NCBI GenBank assembly: GCA_017408985.1
Contig: JAFQTO010000060.1
Span: 1-57,266 of the forward strand
Length of the DNA: 57,266 nucleotides
DNA from: Clostridia bacterium
GTDB lineage: Bacteria > Bacillota > Clostridia > Oscillospirales > Butyricicoccaceae
Reading direction: 5' to 3'
Numbering within the stretch: position 1 is the first letter of the stretch; each line of letters opens with the position of its first letter. The position numbers and the translations under genes are program-made. The notes beneath the pieces were generated by a model. That model searched no databases. It worked only from the letters and a program-made list of their open reading frames with translations, and was not told where the DNA came from. This document shows, piece by piece, positions 25,624-34,158 of the stretch.

Positions 25624-25654
25624 AATGTGTGTCTCCTTCGTTCTATAATAATTA

Positions 25655-26338
25655 TTATTTGTTGCGGATACGTTTGTCGGTCTTATGCGCGATGAACATA
25701 CCAAGCTCCTGAATTACTTGCACGATAATGACCGTAAGTATCATACATACCCAGGTGATGTCGGGTGAGAACCGCTGATGGCCGTAGGCGATGGCTATTC
25801 TGCCCAAGCCGCCTGCGCCAACCGTACCTGCCATTGCGGTGTAGCTGAGTATGGTGACGGTGGAAATGACTGCGCCCACAATCAGCGAGGGTTTGGCTTC
25901 GGGGATAAGCACCTTCAGGATGATGCCCATATTGGAGGTGCCCATTGCCTGAGATGCCTCGATAATGCCGCGGTCAACTTCTTTGATGGAGCTTTCGACC
26001 ATTCGGGCAACGTAGGGGGCAGCGCCCACCACAAGAGAGAATATCAGCGCCTTGTTGCCCACCGAGGTGCCTACCACCAATCTTGCGACGGGGAACATAG
26101 CCACCATAAGTATGATAAAGGGTATGCTGCGGAAGATATTGACCAGCACGCTGAGTATCTTGTTGAGCCAGGGGATAGGATAGATGCCGTCGCGGTCGGT
26201 GACGCAGAGGATAAGTCCCAGCGGTACGCCGAAGCCGTAGGATATGACCGTGGAAATAACGGTCAGGTATATAGTCTCCCAGGCGGCTGTGAGGAACATA
26301 TTCTCCTCAAGCAGCTGATAAAACAGATCGGAAAACAT
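25655..26338 (-). CDS. metI: Methionine ABC transporter permease MetI
   Basis: 227 residues, with five or so membrane helices. The coupling (EAA-type) loop reads EASQAMGTSNMGIILKVLIPEA, and the helix FRSIPFIILMVAMFPVARL is typical of MetI. It begins four bases after the metN stop and is followed by metQ after 31 bases. It forms the membrane channel of the MetNIQ importer. Confidence 0.95.
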   Translation of the reverse strand: MFSDLFYQLLEENMFLTAAWETIYLTVISTVISYGFGVPLGLILCVTDRDGIYPIPWLNKILSVLVNIFRSIPFIILMVAMFPVARLVVGTSVGNKALIFSLVVGAAPYVARMVESSIKEVDRGIIEASQAMGTSNMGIILKVLIPEAKPSLIVGAVISTVTILSYTAMAGTVGAGGLGRIAIAYGHQRFSPDITWVCMILTVIIVQVIQELGMFIAHKTDKRIRNK

Positions 26339-26342
26339 ACGC

Positions 26343-27329
26343 TCAAGCCTCCTTCGTATACTTCAGTCCGTTGGCGCTCAGCCAGCTGAGCACCTTCTGC
26401 TCAGCTCGCTCGTCCTCGGGCAGTTGGATTATCATATGCCCGTAGCAGGCGCCGTTGACGTCCTTGAGGTCGGCAAACAGGATATTGACCGCCACCTGAC
26501 AGGTCATAATCATATTGGCTATCAGGGGTTTTTTGGAACTTGTGCCGTCAAAGACGATACGGATTCGGTCGCCGCTTACGCCGGGTGCGGATGCCGCCAT
26601 AGGCATGATAAGCTCCTTGGCTATATCCGATCCGGGCGAGGAGAACACGTCGCTGACCCTGCCCACCTCGGCGATCTGGCTGTGGTCGATGATGGCAACG
26701 CGGTCGCAGATGGTGTCGATGACCTTCATCTCGTGGGTGATGACAACTATGGTGACACCCATAGTGCGGTTTATCTCACGAAGCAGCTCAAGAATGGAGC
26801 GGGTGGTGTTGGGATCAAGGGCCGAAGTCGCCTCATCGCACAGCAGGTACTTAGGGTTGGTGGCAAGGGCGCGGGCTATCGCCACACGCTGTTTCTGTCC
26901 GCCCGACAGCTGCGCGGGGTATGCGCTCTCTCTATCGGCAAGACCAACTACCTGCAGCAGTTCACGGGCGCGGGCTTCTGCCTGCGCTTTGGGGACTTTG
27001 GCTATCTCCAGAGGGTAGCAGACGTTCTTGAGCACGCTGCGCTGCTCCAGCAGATTAAAGCCCTGAAATATCATACCGATGTTGCGGCGGGTCTTGAGCA
27101 GCTCCCGTCTGGGCATCTGAGTCAAACTCTGCCCGTCAATAAGCACGTCGCCCGAGGTGGGCTTTTCAAGCAGGTTGATGCACCGCACAAGGGTGCTCTT
27201 GCCCGCGCCCGACAAACCGATGATGCCGAATATCTCGCCGTCGTTGATGGTCAGGTCGATATTCCTGAGGGCAACTATCTCCTGCTCTTTGGTATGGAAG
27301 GTTTTGCCGAGGTTTTTAAGCTCTATCAC
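26343..27329 (-). CDS. metN: Methionine ABC transporter ATPase MetN
   Basis: 328 residues. Walker A GLSGAGKSTLVRC, signature LSGGQKQRVAIARALA, Walker B YLLCDEATSALDP and the H-loop VVITHEM are present. The C-terminal NIL domain (about residues 255-328, including VAVNILFADLKDVNG) is the regulatory domain that binds methionine and causes trans-inhibition of transport. First gene of metNIQ. AGGAGG lies upstream of ATG 27327-27329, directly after an attenuator-like leader with a Met-rich peptide (27344-27560). Confidence 0.96.
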   Translation of the reverse strand: MIELKNLGKTFHTKEQEIVALRNIDLTINDGEIFGIIGLSGAGKSTLVRCINLLEKPTSGDVLIDGQSLTQMPRRELLKTRRNIGMIFQGFNLLEQRSVLKNVCYPLEIAKVPKAQAEARARELLQVVGLADRESAYPAQLSGGQKQRVAIARALATNPKYLLCDEATSALDPNTTRSILELLREINRTMGVTIVVITHEMKVIDTICDRVAIIDHSQIAEVGRVSDVFSSPGSDIAKELIMPMAASAPGVSGDRIRIVFDGTSSKKPLIANMIMTCQVAVNILFADLKDVNGACYGHMIIQLPEDERAEQKVLSWLSANGLKYTKEA

Positions 27330-27343
27330 GGTAATTCCTCCTG

Positions 27344-27389
27344 TATTGCAAAAATAATAAAGACCGGAAAACCTTTCGTCTTCCGGTCT
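27344..27389 (-). terminator. Attenuator terminator in the metN leader
   Basis: On the minus strand AGACCGGAA ... TTCCGGTCT forms a strong hairpin followed by TTATTATTTTT, 15 bases before the metN ribosome site. Its 5' loop side AAGACGA (27382-27376) is complementary to TCGTCTT (27421-27415) at the end of the leader peptide frame, offering a competing antiterminator pairing. Confidence 0.85.
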
Positions 27390-27411
27390 GATTATCCTGT
27401 CAGGCTGTTTA

Positions 27412-27498
27412 TCAAAGACGATCGGTCAGAGCGCAGGGAAACATGCACATGCCGCGCATGCACATCTCCATATCCATCATAGCAATGAAATTACGCAT
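27412..27498 (-). CDS. Methionine-rich leader peptide of metNIQ
   Basis: 28 codons from ATG 27496-27498 to TGA 27412-27414. Methionine is at positions 1, 7, 8, 10, 12, 14, 17 and 19, that is 8 of 28 residues, clustered in codons 7-19 (local sequence MMDMEMCMRGMCM). GAAAGGG lies nine bases upstream. The frame begins about 20-30 bases after a good promoter and ends just before the terminator hairpin. Such a peptide is expected to make the ribosome pause when charged Met-tRNA is scarce, leaving the last codons (which can form the antiterminator) free. Role inferred from architecture; no homologue was looked up. Confidence 0.8.
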   Translation of the reverse strand: MRNFIAMMDMEMCMRGMCMFPCALTDRL

Positions 27499-27530
27499 AG
27501 TTCCGTGCCCTTTCTTAAAGCCTTATGGGC

Positions 27531-27560
27531 ATTTTAATCCCGACTATATGCTTTTGTCAA
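27531..27560 (-). promoter_or_regulatory. Sigma-A promoter of the metN leader
   Basis: Minus strand -35 TTGACA (27560-27555), 18-base spacer, -10 TAAAAT (27536-27531). It lies between the cysteine-synthase-like gene and the leader peptide. Confidence 0.78.
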
Positions 27561-27580
27561 TAGTTTTTATAAGTTTTTTT

Positions 27581-28507
27581 TTACACATCCAGCTTATCCA
27601 CGTACCCGTCACCGCGGTCGGGCAGGATGCAAACGACGTTTTTACCCCGCATTTCGGCTCGTTTTGCCACGTTGACCGCCGCCGCAAGAGCCGCACCCGA
27701 GCTTGCGCCGCAGAGTATGCCCTCGTGTTTTGCCATCAGTCTGCACATCTCGAAAGCGTCCACGGTGCGCACCCTTATGACCTCGTCAAGCAGGTAGGTG
27801 TTGAGCAGAGGCGGTACTGTCCCCGCACCGATGCCCGTGATGCCGTGGCTCGAGGGACTGCCGCCCGACAGTACGGGTGACTCGCTGGGTTCAACGGCAA
27901 CCACCCGACACTCGGGGAAATGCCGCTTGATGACCTCTCCGCATCCCGTTACGGTGCCGCCCGTGCCTACGCCCGCCACCAGCACGTCCACGCTGTCAAG
28001 GGAGGAGAGTATCTCCTTTGCGGTGCCGTCACGGTGGGCGTCGCAGTTGTCCTCGCTGTCAAAAAAGTCGAATATCACCGAATTTTGTATCTTTGCCCGC
28101 AGTTTCTCGGCGGCCTGCTTGGTGCCCGCAGTGCCGTAGGCGGCGGGGATAAGCATAACACGGGCGCCGTAGAGTCTGACGGTGCTTATCCGGGCTTTGG
28201 GCGCATCGTCGGGCATAACGATAACGCAGTTAAGCTGCATATTGGCACATATCATAGCCAGCGACACGGCGCTGTTGCCCCCCGTTGCGGCTATGACCGT
28301 GCTGTCTCTGCCCAAAATGCCCCTCTCAAGAGCGCCCTTGACCATATACAGAGCGGTGCGGTCCTTGATACTGCCCGTGGGGTTGAGGAATTCGGCTTTG
28401 GCAAATATCTCACCGCGGGTGCCGAACAGCCGTGAGAGGTTGCGCAGCTGAAGCAGAGGCGTATTGCCCACCGTCCTGATTATGCTCTGTAGAAAAATAG
28501 TGTTCAA
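27581..28507 (-). CDS. PLP-dependent cysteine-synthase-like protein (divergent)
   Basis: 308 residues from TTG 28505-28507, chosen because AAGGAGAG stands eight bases upstream; an ATG at 28573 is in frame but without a ribosome site. It begins with IIRTVGNTPLLQLRNLS, has the PLP lysine in NPTGSIKDRTA and the phosphate loop GTGGTVTGCG, as in CysK/CBS fold-type II enzymes. The substrate loop, normally TSGNTG, reads ATGGNSAVSLA, so the substrate may differ from O-acetylserine. A more standard CysK is encoded at 43278-44204. It is upstream of and parallel to metNIQ, which has its own promoter; a sulfur amino acid role is likely. Confidence 0.85.
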   Translation of the reverse strand: MNTIFLQSIIRTVGNTPLLQLRNLSRLFGTRGEIFAKAEFLNPTGSIKDRTALYMVKGALERGILGRDSTVIAATGGNSAVSLAMICANMQLNCVIVMPDDAPKARISTVRLYGARVMLIPAAYGTAGTKQAAEKLRAKIQNSVIFDFFDSEDNCDAHRDGTAKEILSSLDSVDVLVAGVGTGGTVTGCGEVIKRHFPECRVVAVEPSESPVLSGGSPSSHGITGIGAGTVPPLLNTYLLDEVIRVRTVDAFEMCRLMAKHEGILCGASSGAALAAAVNVAKRAEMRGKNVVCILPDRGDGYVDKLDV

Positions 28508-28623
28508 TTCCCTCTCTCCTTCCACTCCCAAAATACGTGCTCCGATATCGCCAAAAGGCTCGAATATAAGCAAACGTTATATTATTCGCCAAAAAAGCTA
28601 TACCTGCCCCTTATACAATATAC

Positions 28624-28652
28624 TTGAAAAATGCGCCTGATGGTGTTATATT
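28624..28652 (+). promoter_or_regulatory. Sigma-A promoter for the serine biosynthesis genes
   Basis: -35 TTGAAA 28624-28629, 17-base spacer, -10 TATATT 28647-28652. It is followed by a 65-base leader with a small hairpin GTGCCTGCTTGCAAGCAC. Confidence 0.65.
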
Positions 28653-28717
28653 ATCTTTATAATACACAATTCCGTGCCTGCTTGCAAGCACAATAGTAAT
28701 ATGAGGAGGAAAATACC

Positions 28718-29791
28718 ATGCACAAGAAGCTGTTTATCCCCGGTCCTGTGGACGTCAGACCCGACGTACTGCAGAAAATGGCTGATCCTATGATCTCTCA
28801 CAGAGGCAAGGCTGCCACCGCGCTTCAGAAGAGTATCAGCGAAAAGCTCCGGAAGGTCTTCCAGACCAAGAATACTATAGTTCTGTCCACCACCTCCGGC
28901 TCCGGTCTGATGGAAAGCGCCATCCGCTGCTGCACCGCAAAGCGCGCCGCTGTTTTCTCCATCGGTGCTTTCGGTGACAGATGGTACAAGATGGCCGTTT
29001 CCAACAACGTTCCCGCCGACAAGTTCCGTGCCGAGGACGGCAAGGCAACCGACCCCAAGGACGTTGACGCCGCTCTGGCAACCGGCAAGTATGACCTGGT
29101 CACCATCACCCACAACGAGACCTCCGTGGGTATCATGAACCCCGTTGAGGAAATAGCCAAGGTCATTAAGAAGTACCCCGACGTTATCTTCTGTATGGAC
29201 ACCGTCAGCTCTATGGGCGGCACCGACATCCCCGTAGACGAGCTGGGCGTTGACTTCTGCATCACCTCTACCCAGAAGTGCCTCGGTCTCCCTCCCGGAA
29301 TGAGCATCGCATCGGTCTCTCAGCGCGCATACGAGAGAGCCAAGACCGTTCCCTACCGCGGTCTGTATCTGGACATCGTTGAGATAGTTGACAAGGTCGT
29401 CGTGGACGATAAGTATCAGTATCCCTCTACCCCCTCTCTGTCACATATGTTCGCTCTGGACTATCAGCTGAGCCTGATTATGGAAGAGGGTCTTGAGAAC
29501 CGTTTTGCACGCCACATCGAGATGGCAAAGGTAGTACGCGAGTGGGCAAAGAAGTATTTTGCACTCTTCTCCGACGAGAGATATCTGTCCAACACCCTGA
29601 CCACCATTGCCAACACCCGCGGCATCAACGTCGGCGATCTTAACAAGAAGCTTGCCGAGTACGGCTACGAGATCTCCAACGGCTACGGCGCCCTCAAGGA
29701 GAAGACCTTCCGTATCGCTCATATGGCTGATATGGATATGGACACCCTGCAGGGTCTGCTCCGCAAGATCGAAGAGATTTTGGGTCTGTAA
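28718..29791 (+). CDS. Class V aminotransferase, phosphoserine/serine-pyruvate type
   Basis: 357 residues. The N-terminus KLFIPGPVDVRPDVLQKM and the block MISHRG are typical of the alanine-glyoxylate/serine-pyruvate branch of class V aminotransferases. The PLP site is TSTQKCLGLPPG, with the Schiff-base Lys in STQK; CMDTVSSMGGTDIPVDEL holds the Asp that contacts the PLP ring nitrogen. Placed directly before serA, it is best read as the enzyme that converts 3-phosphohydroxypyruvate to phosphoserine, a role this branch fills in organisms lacking the classical SerC. GAGGAGG lies upstream of ATG 28718. Confidence 0.9.
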   Translation: MHKKLFIPGPVDVRPDVLQKMADPMISHRGKAATALQKSISEKLRKVFQTKNTIVLSTTSGSGLMESAIRCCTAKRAAVFSIGAFGDRWYKMAVSNNVPADKFRAEDGKATDPKDVDAALATGKYDLVTITHNETSVGIMNPVEEIAKVIKKYPDVIFCMDTVSSMGGTDIPVDELGVDFCITSTQKCLGLPPGMSIASVSQRAYERAKTVPYRGLYLDIVEIVDKVVVDDKYQYPSTPSLSHMFALDYQLSLIMEEGLENRFARHIEMAKVVREWAKKYFALFSDERYLSNTLTTIANTRGINVGDLNKKLAEYGYEISNGYGALKEKTFRIAHMADMDMDTLQGLLRKIEEILGL

Positions 29792-29812
29792 GATATAGAG
29801 AGGTATTTGACT

Positions 29813-30730
29813 ATGTATAGAATACTCGCTTCCGACGGCATCGAGAGTGCCGCAGCCGCAGCGCTGGAAAAAGCCGGTTTTGAAGTAGTACAGCAGTTCT
29901 ATCCCCCCGAGGAGCTGGTTGAGAAGGTCAAGGAGTTTGACGTGCTGGTAGTACGTTCGGCTACCAAGGTCCGCGCTCCCATCATCGACGCCGCAGTTGA
30001 GGGCGGCAGACTCAAGCTCATCATCCGCGGCGGCGTGGGCGTTGACAACATCGACGTTGAATACGCAGAGAGCAAGGGCATCAAGGTCCGCAACACCCCC
30101 AAGGCTTCTTCCGAGTCGGTTGCCGAGCTGGCAATGGCTCATATGTTTGCATGCTCCCGATTCATCTCGGTCGCAGGTCATACCATGCGTGAGGGCAAGT
30201 GGGAGAAGAAGGCTTACGGCAAGGGCATCGAGCTGTGCGGCAAGACCCTGGGCATCATCGGCTTCGGCAGAATAGGTCAGAAGCTGGGTGCTATGGCAAA
30301 GGCTATGGGTATGACCGTTATCGCTTTTGATATTTTCCACATCCCCGGCATCGAGGAGCAGATGGGCATCAAATACGTGGAGATGGACGAGCTTTTTGCT
30401 CAGGCTGACTTCATCAGTCTGCACACCCCCGCTATTGACGGCAAGCCCCTTATCTGCGCCGAGAACATCGCAAAGATGAAGGACGGCGTTGTGTTCATCA
30501 ACACTTCCCGCGGCAACAACGTTGACGAGTGCGCTCTGCTTGAGGCGCTCAACAGCGGCAAGGTGCGCGGTGCCGGTCTGGACGTGTTTGAGAGTGAACC
30601 CACTCCCAACTGCGATCTGTACAATCATCCCAACGTATCCTGCACCCCCCACATCGGCGCCGCCACCGTTGAGGCACAAAAGCGCATCGGTGCAGAGATC
30701 GTGGATATCGTCACCGGTTTCTTTAACTGA
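29813..30730 (+). CDS. serA: D-3-phosphoglycerate dehydrogenase
   Basis: 305 residues from ATG 29813 (GAGAGGT upstream; the TTG two codons earlier is less likely). It has the D-2-hydroxyacid dehydrogenase layout: LVVRSATKVRAPIIDAA, the Rossmann motif GKTLGIIGFGRIGQKLG, and catalytic Arg in INTSRGNNVDE, Glu in LDVFESEP and His in PHIGAATVEAQ. It is the short form without the ACT or ASB regulatory domains, so it may be insensitive to serine feedback. First committed step of serine synthesis; 21 bases after the aminotransferase gene. Confidence 0.94.
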   Translation: MYRILASDGIESAAAAALEKAGFEVVQQFYPPEELVEKVKEFDVLVVRSATKVRAPIIDAAVEGGRLKLIIRGGVGVDNIDVEYAESKGIKVRNTPKASSESVAELAMAHMFACSRFISVAGHTMREGKWEKKAYGKGIELCGKTLGIIGFGRIGQKLGAMAKAMGMTVIAFDIFHIPGIEEQMGIKYVEMDELFAQADFISLHTPAIDGKPLICAENIAKMKDGVVFINTSRGNNVDECALLEALNSGKVRGAGLDVFESEPTPNCDLYNHPNVSCTPHIGAATVEAQKRIGAEIVDIVTGFFN

Positions 30731-30751
30731 TTTGCGGGAGGAATACAAAAA

Positions 30752-31990
30752 ATGGCAAAAGTCAGACCTTTCAAGGCCGTGCGCCCCACCCCCGAGCTTG
30801 CTTCCAAAGTCGCCGCTCTTCCCTACGACGTTATGTCCTCGGATGAAGCGCGCCGGATGGTAGTTGGCAACCCATATTCCTTCCTGCATATCGACAAGGC
30901 TGAGATAGACCTTCCCCTTGGCACCGATCTGTACGCACCCGTTGTTTATGAGACCGCACGCAACACCCTTTACCGTATGATCGACGAAGGTACATTCATC
31001 GAGGAGGCCAAGCCCTGCTACTACGTATACCGTCAGATCATGGACGGCAGAGCCCAGACGGGCATCGTCGGCTGTGCATCCATCGACGATTATATGAACA
31101 ATATCATCAAAAAGCACGAGCTGACCCGCGCCGACAAGGAAGAGGACCGCTGCCGTCACGTTGATATCTGCGACGCAAACACCGGACCTATCTTTTTGAC
31201 CTACAAGGCACGTCCCGACCTCAACGCCGTTATGGCAAAGTATATGCAGGGCGCGCCCGAGTACGACTTCACTTCCGACGGCGTCCGGCAGACGGTATGG
31301 GTCATCGACGGTGAGGAGGATATCGCCGCCGTTACCGCCGCATTCGAGCAGACCCCCTGCCTGTACATCGCAGACGGCCATCACCGCTCCGCATCGGCTG
31401 TCAGAGTGGGCAAAAAGCGCCGTGAACAGAACCCCGGCTATGACGGCACGGAGGAGTTCAACTTCTTCCTCTCCGTTCTGTTCCCCGACGAGCAGCTGTA
31501 TATTATGGACTACAACCGCGTTGTTGCCGATCTGTGCGGCGACAGCGAGGAGCAGTTTATGGCAAAGGTCAGCGAGAAGTTTGACATCACCGAGATCGCA
31601 CGCCCCGCAAAGAGCATCGAGGGCAAGCACACCTTCGGTATGTATCTTGGCGGCAAGTGGTATCTGCTGACTGCCAAGGACGGCACCTTTGACGCCAATG
31701 ACGCCGTTGAGGCGCTGGACGTATCCATCCTGCAGAAGAACCTGCTCTCCCCCATCCTGGGTATCGGCGACCCCAGAACCGACAAGCGTATCGACTTTAT
31801 CGGCGGTATCCGCGGTATCGGCGAGCTTGAGCGCAGAGTCAACGAGGGTATGGCTGTTGCGTTTGCAATGTGCCCCACCTCCATTGACGAGCTGATGGAC
31901 ATTGCCGATGCAGGCAGAATAATGCCCCCCAAGAGCACCTGGTTTGAGCCCAAGCTCCTGAGCGGTCTGTTCATCCACAAGCTTTCCTGA
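30752..31990 (+). CDS. DUF1015 family protein in the serine operon
   Basis: 412 residues. The start MAKVRPFKAVRPTPELASKVAALPYDV and the blocks PYSFLHIDKAEIDLP, YIADGHHRSASAVRV and GGIRGIGELERRVNEG are characteristic of DUF1015 (COG4198). The GHHR motif resembles the nucleotide or phosphate site of ParB/Srx-fold proteins, a fold that includes a free-serine kinase; that connection is my inference. Conserved placement after the aminotransferase and serA suggests a role in handling phosphoserine or serine, and no serB is present in the window. GGGAGGA lies upstream of ATG 30752; a terminator follows. Confidence 0.85.
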   Translation: MAKVRPFKAVRPTPELASKVAALPYDVMSSDEARRMVVGNPYSFLHIDKAEIDLPLGTDLYAPVVYETARNTLYRMIDEGTFIEEAKPCYYVYRQIMDGRAQTGIVGCASIDDYMNNIIKKHELTRADKEEDRCRHVDICDANTGPIFLTYKARPDLNAVMAKYMQGAPEYDFTSDGVRQTVWVIDGEEDIAAVTAAFEQTPCLYIADGHHRSASAVRVGKKRREQNPGYDGTEEFNFFLSVLFPDEQLYIMDYNRVVADLCGDSEEQFMAKVSEKFDITEIARPAKSIEGKHTFGMYLGGKWYLLTAKDGTFDANDAVEALDVSILQKNLLSPILGIGDPRTDKRIDFIGGIRGIGELERRVNEGMAVAFAMCPTSIDELMDIADAGRIMPPKSTWFEPKLLSGLFIHKLS

Positions 31991-32010
31991 AAAGTTAAAT
32001 AAAAAACGCA

Positions 32011-32048
32011 GCACAGCGCCCCGACCGCAACGGTCGGGGCGCTGTTTT
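32011..32048. terminator. Strong terminator after the serine operon
   Basis: Stem ACAGCGCCCCGACC / GGTCGGGGCGCTGT (32013-32026 and 32031-32044) followed by TTTT; preceded by an A run, so it can also stop the convergent lipoprotein transcript. Confidence 0.92.
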
Positions 32049-32078
32049 GGTATATGAAAAAGAGAGGGGAAAGATAGC

Positions 32079-34115
32079 TTAGTTATAAAAAGTGGATTGA
32101 ACGGTTATCTCCTCAACTGTAAAAGCGTATCTGGAAAAATAAACTGTGACCACCCAATCGGGGGTATAAAACTCTATCTGGTAATTGCTCTGCCGCTCAT
32201 TGAGAATAAACGAGAGCTGGGCATACCCTCTCGGGTCGGTCTTTTCGTAGCCGTAGAGATATTGCTCCTTCCACTCTTTCAGCTCGGTGTCCATAGCAGG
32301 GATCTTGGAAAACACGCTTTCCATACTGTCTCCGATTTTTATATTTCGGAAGATATCCACGTCTCTGTCACCTTTGTCAATAATAATGCTATCCAATGTA
32401 AAAACATTGCTTTTTGTCAACTCTCTGTAGAACTTGTACTGTATGCCATCCACATAAACCCAGAACGATGCGATAGTCCCACTGTCTACGTTTTGGTAGT
32501 AGATATTCGGCTTTTCGCCCGTATAACCGCTGTATGCAACAAACTCCTCATAGGTAATATCCAGCTTGACACCGTTGGGCATCACCATCTCATCGGCTGC
32601 AACACGGGTGTCATACGCTTGACTTCTGACCACTTCGGGATTGGCGATAAACCCTGAAAACTCCTCTGCGCTTACCTCGCCCTTTGCCACAGGTTCAAGA
32701 TTGTTCCAAGAGATATCTGCCGAGACGTAATACTTTGCCATATATTCGTCAAACTGCGCCTCCGAAGCCGTCGGGGTACTGCGCCTTGTAGGAATACCGT
32801 TAAAAAAATAGTTGTACACCTCATAGTTATATCCGCCGTCGGGATATGGGCTTTGCTGCAGCATTGCCATTTTGGTGGTGCGTACGCCTATATCGCTGTA
32901 AAAAGTCATCGCGTAATAGTGATATGTACTTCCGCCGCCGCTGCATCTGTAGCCCAAAGCATTACTATACATTTCTCTATAGTTGACCGTGTCAATATAC
33001 AGCTTGCCGTTTTCGTAAAACAGTATTATGTAATAGGGCAGTTTTCTGTTCCAATCCTGCATTACCAGCTCCAGCACGCCGTTGGCGCTGTAATCGGCAA
33101 ATCCGTATACCATAAGCGAAAGGTCGGCAGGCTGACCGCCCTTGCCGCATAGCAACAACTCGTCAAAGGTTACCTCTTTGCCCTCGCCAAAATGGTATGC
33201 TTTGCGGTTATTGTGCAGAAAATCGTAGTACAACCACAGTATGCCTTTGTTGGCATCCATTGTTTGTTCATCAAAGGTATACACGCCTGCCCGGGCGCTC
33301 TTGGGCGAGGTCATATCGGGGGCTATATCATCGGTGTCGGTGCAGCCCAGTGCTTCTCTGACCTCTTCGGCGCTGTAATGTACCAGCTGAACGTTGGGCA
33401 GGTCGGTTATGCCCCGGATATAGGCATCAAAAACCTCTTTGGAGACCTGAGTTTTTTCATAGTCATTGTACTCGCCGTTTTGGAACACGGTATGGATGTA
33501 ATAGACCGCCTCGCCGGTATCGGCGTCAATGCCGTGAGATGCAAGGGTGCGCGACTGCTTGCCGCTCTCAGCAGAAAAGGTCAGCAGATTGTAGCTGCCA
33601 TCGTTTTGGTGGCCTCTGCTGTAGCACAGACCGTTGTATTTCAGGTTAAGCATCTCGTCGTATGACGTGTACTCGATATATATCGTGCCGTTCTCGCAAA
33701 AGATTATTGCGTTGCCCTGACTGCGGTTTTTGTACAGCGCCACGATCTCAAGCCTGCCGTCAAGCCCGAAATCCACAACGGCAAAGGACTCAAAGTCGTT
33801 GTCGCCCGCAGGCTCTTTGACGTCCGGCTGAAAGGTCACGATCTTGCCGTTGTGCAGATCAATAGCCGTAGTGCCGTAAGCCTGCATAAAAGCCGCATAG
33901 GCACGGGCAGAGTCTGCGTTGGCGCGCTTGACAGTCTCATCGGGCTGTGACGGAATGTCTATGGTATAAGGAGAAAACAGATCCCGCATATCATCGCCGG
34001 TATTATCCGGGGGCGTGTCGGGGGTAGTATCTGCGGTGCCGTCCTTGCCGCAGGCGGCGCAGAATATCAGCAGACACAAAGCGATAGCTAACAGAATATG
34101 CAGGCTCTTTTTCAT
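32079..34115 (-). CDS. Repeat lipoprotein, paralogue of 12699-17009 genes
   Basis: 678 residues. The signal peptide MKKSLHILLAIALCLLIFC plus AACGKD is almost identical to that of the 893-residue protein at 14328. A short P/D/T stalk leads to two modules with cores VVDFGLDGRLEIVALY and FADYSANGVLELVM (the second has lost the DG turn), then a distinct C-terminal domain of about 150 residues (from about 525) with IKIGDSMESVFSKIP and a beta-rich end. The upstream region duplicates the GTTACA operator block of the other lipoprotein operon, showing that promoter and signal region were copied together. Surface lipoprotein of unknown function. Confidence 0.85.
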   Translation of the reverse strand: MKKSLHILLAIALCLLIFCAACGKDGTADTTPDTPPDNTGDDMRDLFSPYTIDIPSQPDETVKRANADSARAYAAFMQAYGTTAIDLHNGKIVTFQPDVKEPAGDNDFESFAVVDFGLDGRLEIVALYKNRSQGNAIIFCENGTIYIEYTSYDEMLNLKYNGLCYSRGHQNDGSYNLLTFSAESGKQSRTLASHGIDADTGEAVYYIHTVFQNGEYNDYEKTQVSKEVFDAYIRGITDLPNVQLVHYSAEEVREALGCTDTDDIAPDMTSPKSARAGVYTFDEQTMDANKGILWLYYDFLHNNRKAYHFGEGKEVTFDELLLCGKGGQPADLSLMVYGFADYSANGVLELVMQDWNRKLPYYIILFYENGKLYIDTVNYREMYSNALGYRCSGGGSTYHYYAMTFYSDIGVRTTKMAMLQQSPYPDGGYNYEVYNYFFNGIPTRRSTPTASEAQFDEYMAKYYVSADISWNNLEPVAKGEVSAEEFSGFIANPEVVRSQAYDTRVAADEMVMPNGVKLDITYEEFVAYSGYTGEKPNIYYQNVDSGTIASFWVYVDGIQYKFYRELTKSNVFTLDSIIIDKGDRDVDIFRNIKIGDSMESVFSKIPAMDTELKEWKEQYLYGYEKTDPRGYAQLSFILNERQSNYQIEFYTPDWVVTVYFSRYAFTVEEITVQSTFYN

Positions 34116-34158
34116 TTTTCTTTCTCCTTTCGCTTGGGGCGGGTCACTGTATGGTTAT

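Noticed and set aside
27330-27580. SAM riboswitch or Met T-box upstream of metN
   Set aside because: No T-box consensus (TGGnACC...) or SAM-I/II core was found; the leader is short and occupied by the Met-rich frame and one terminator.
27443-27880. Plus-strand frame of 145 codons across the metN leader
   Set aside because: It is antisense to the leader peptide and to the 3' end of the cysteine-synthase-like gene, with no ribosome site.
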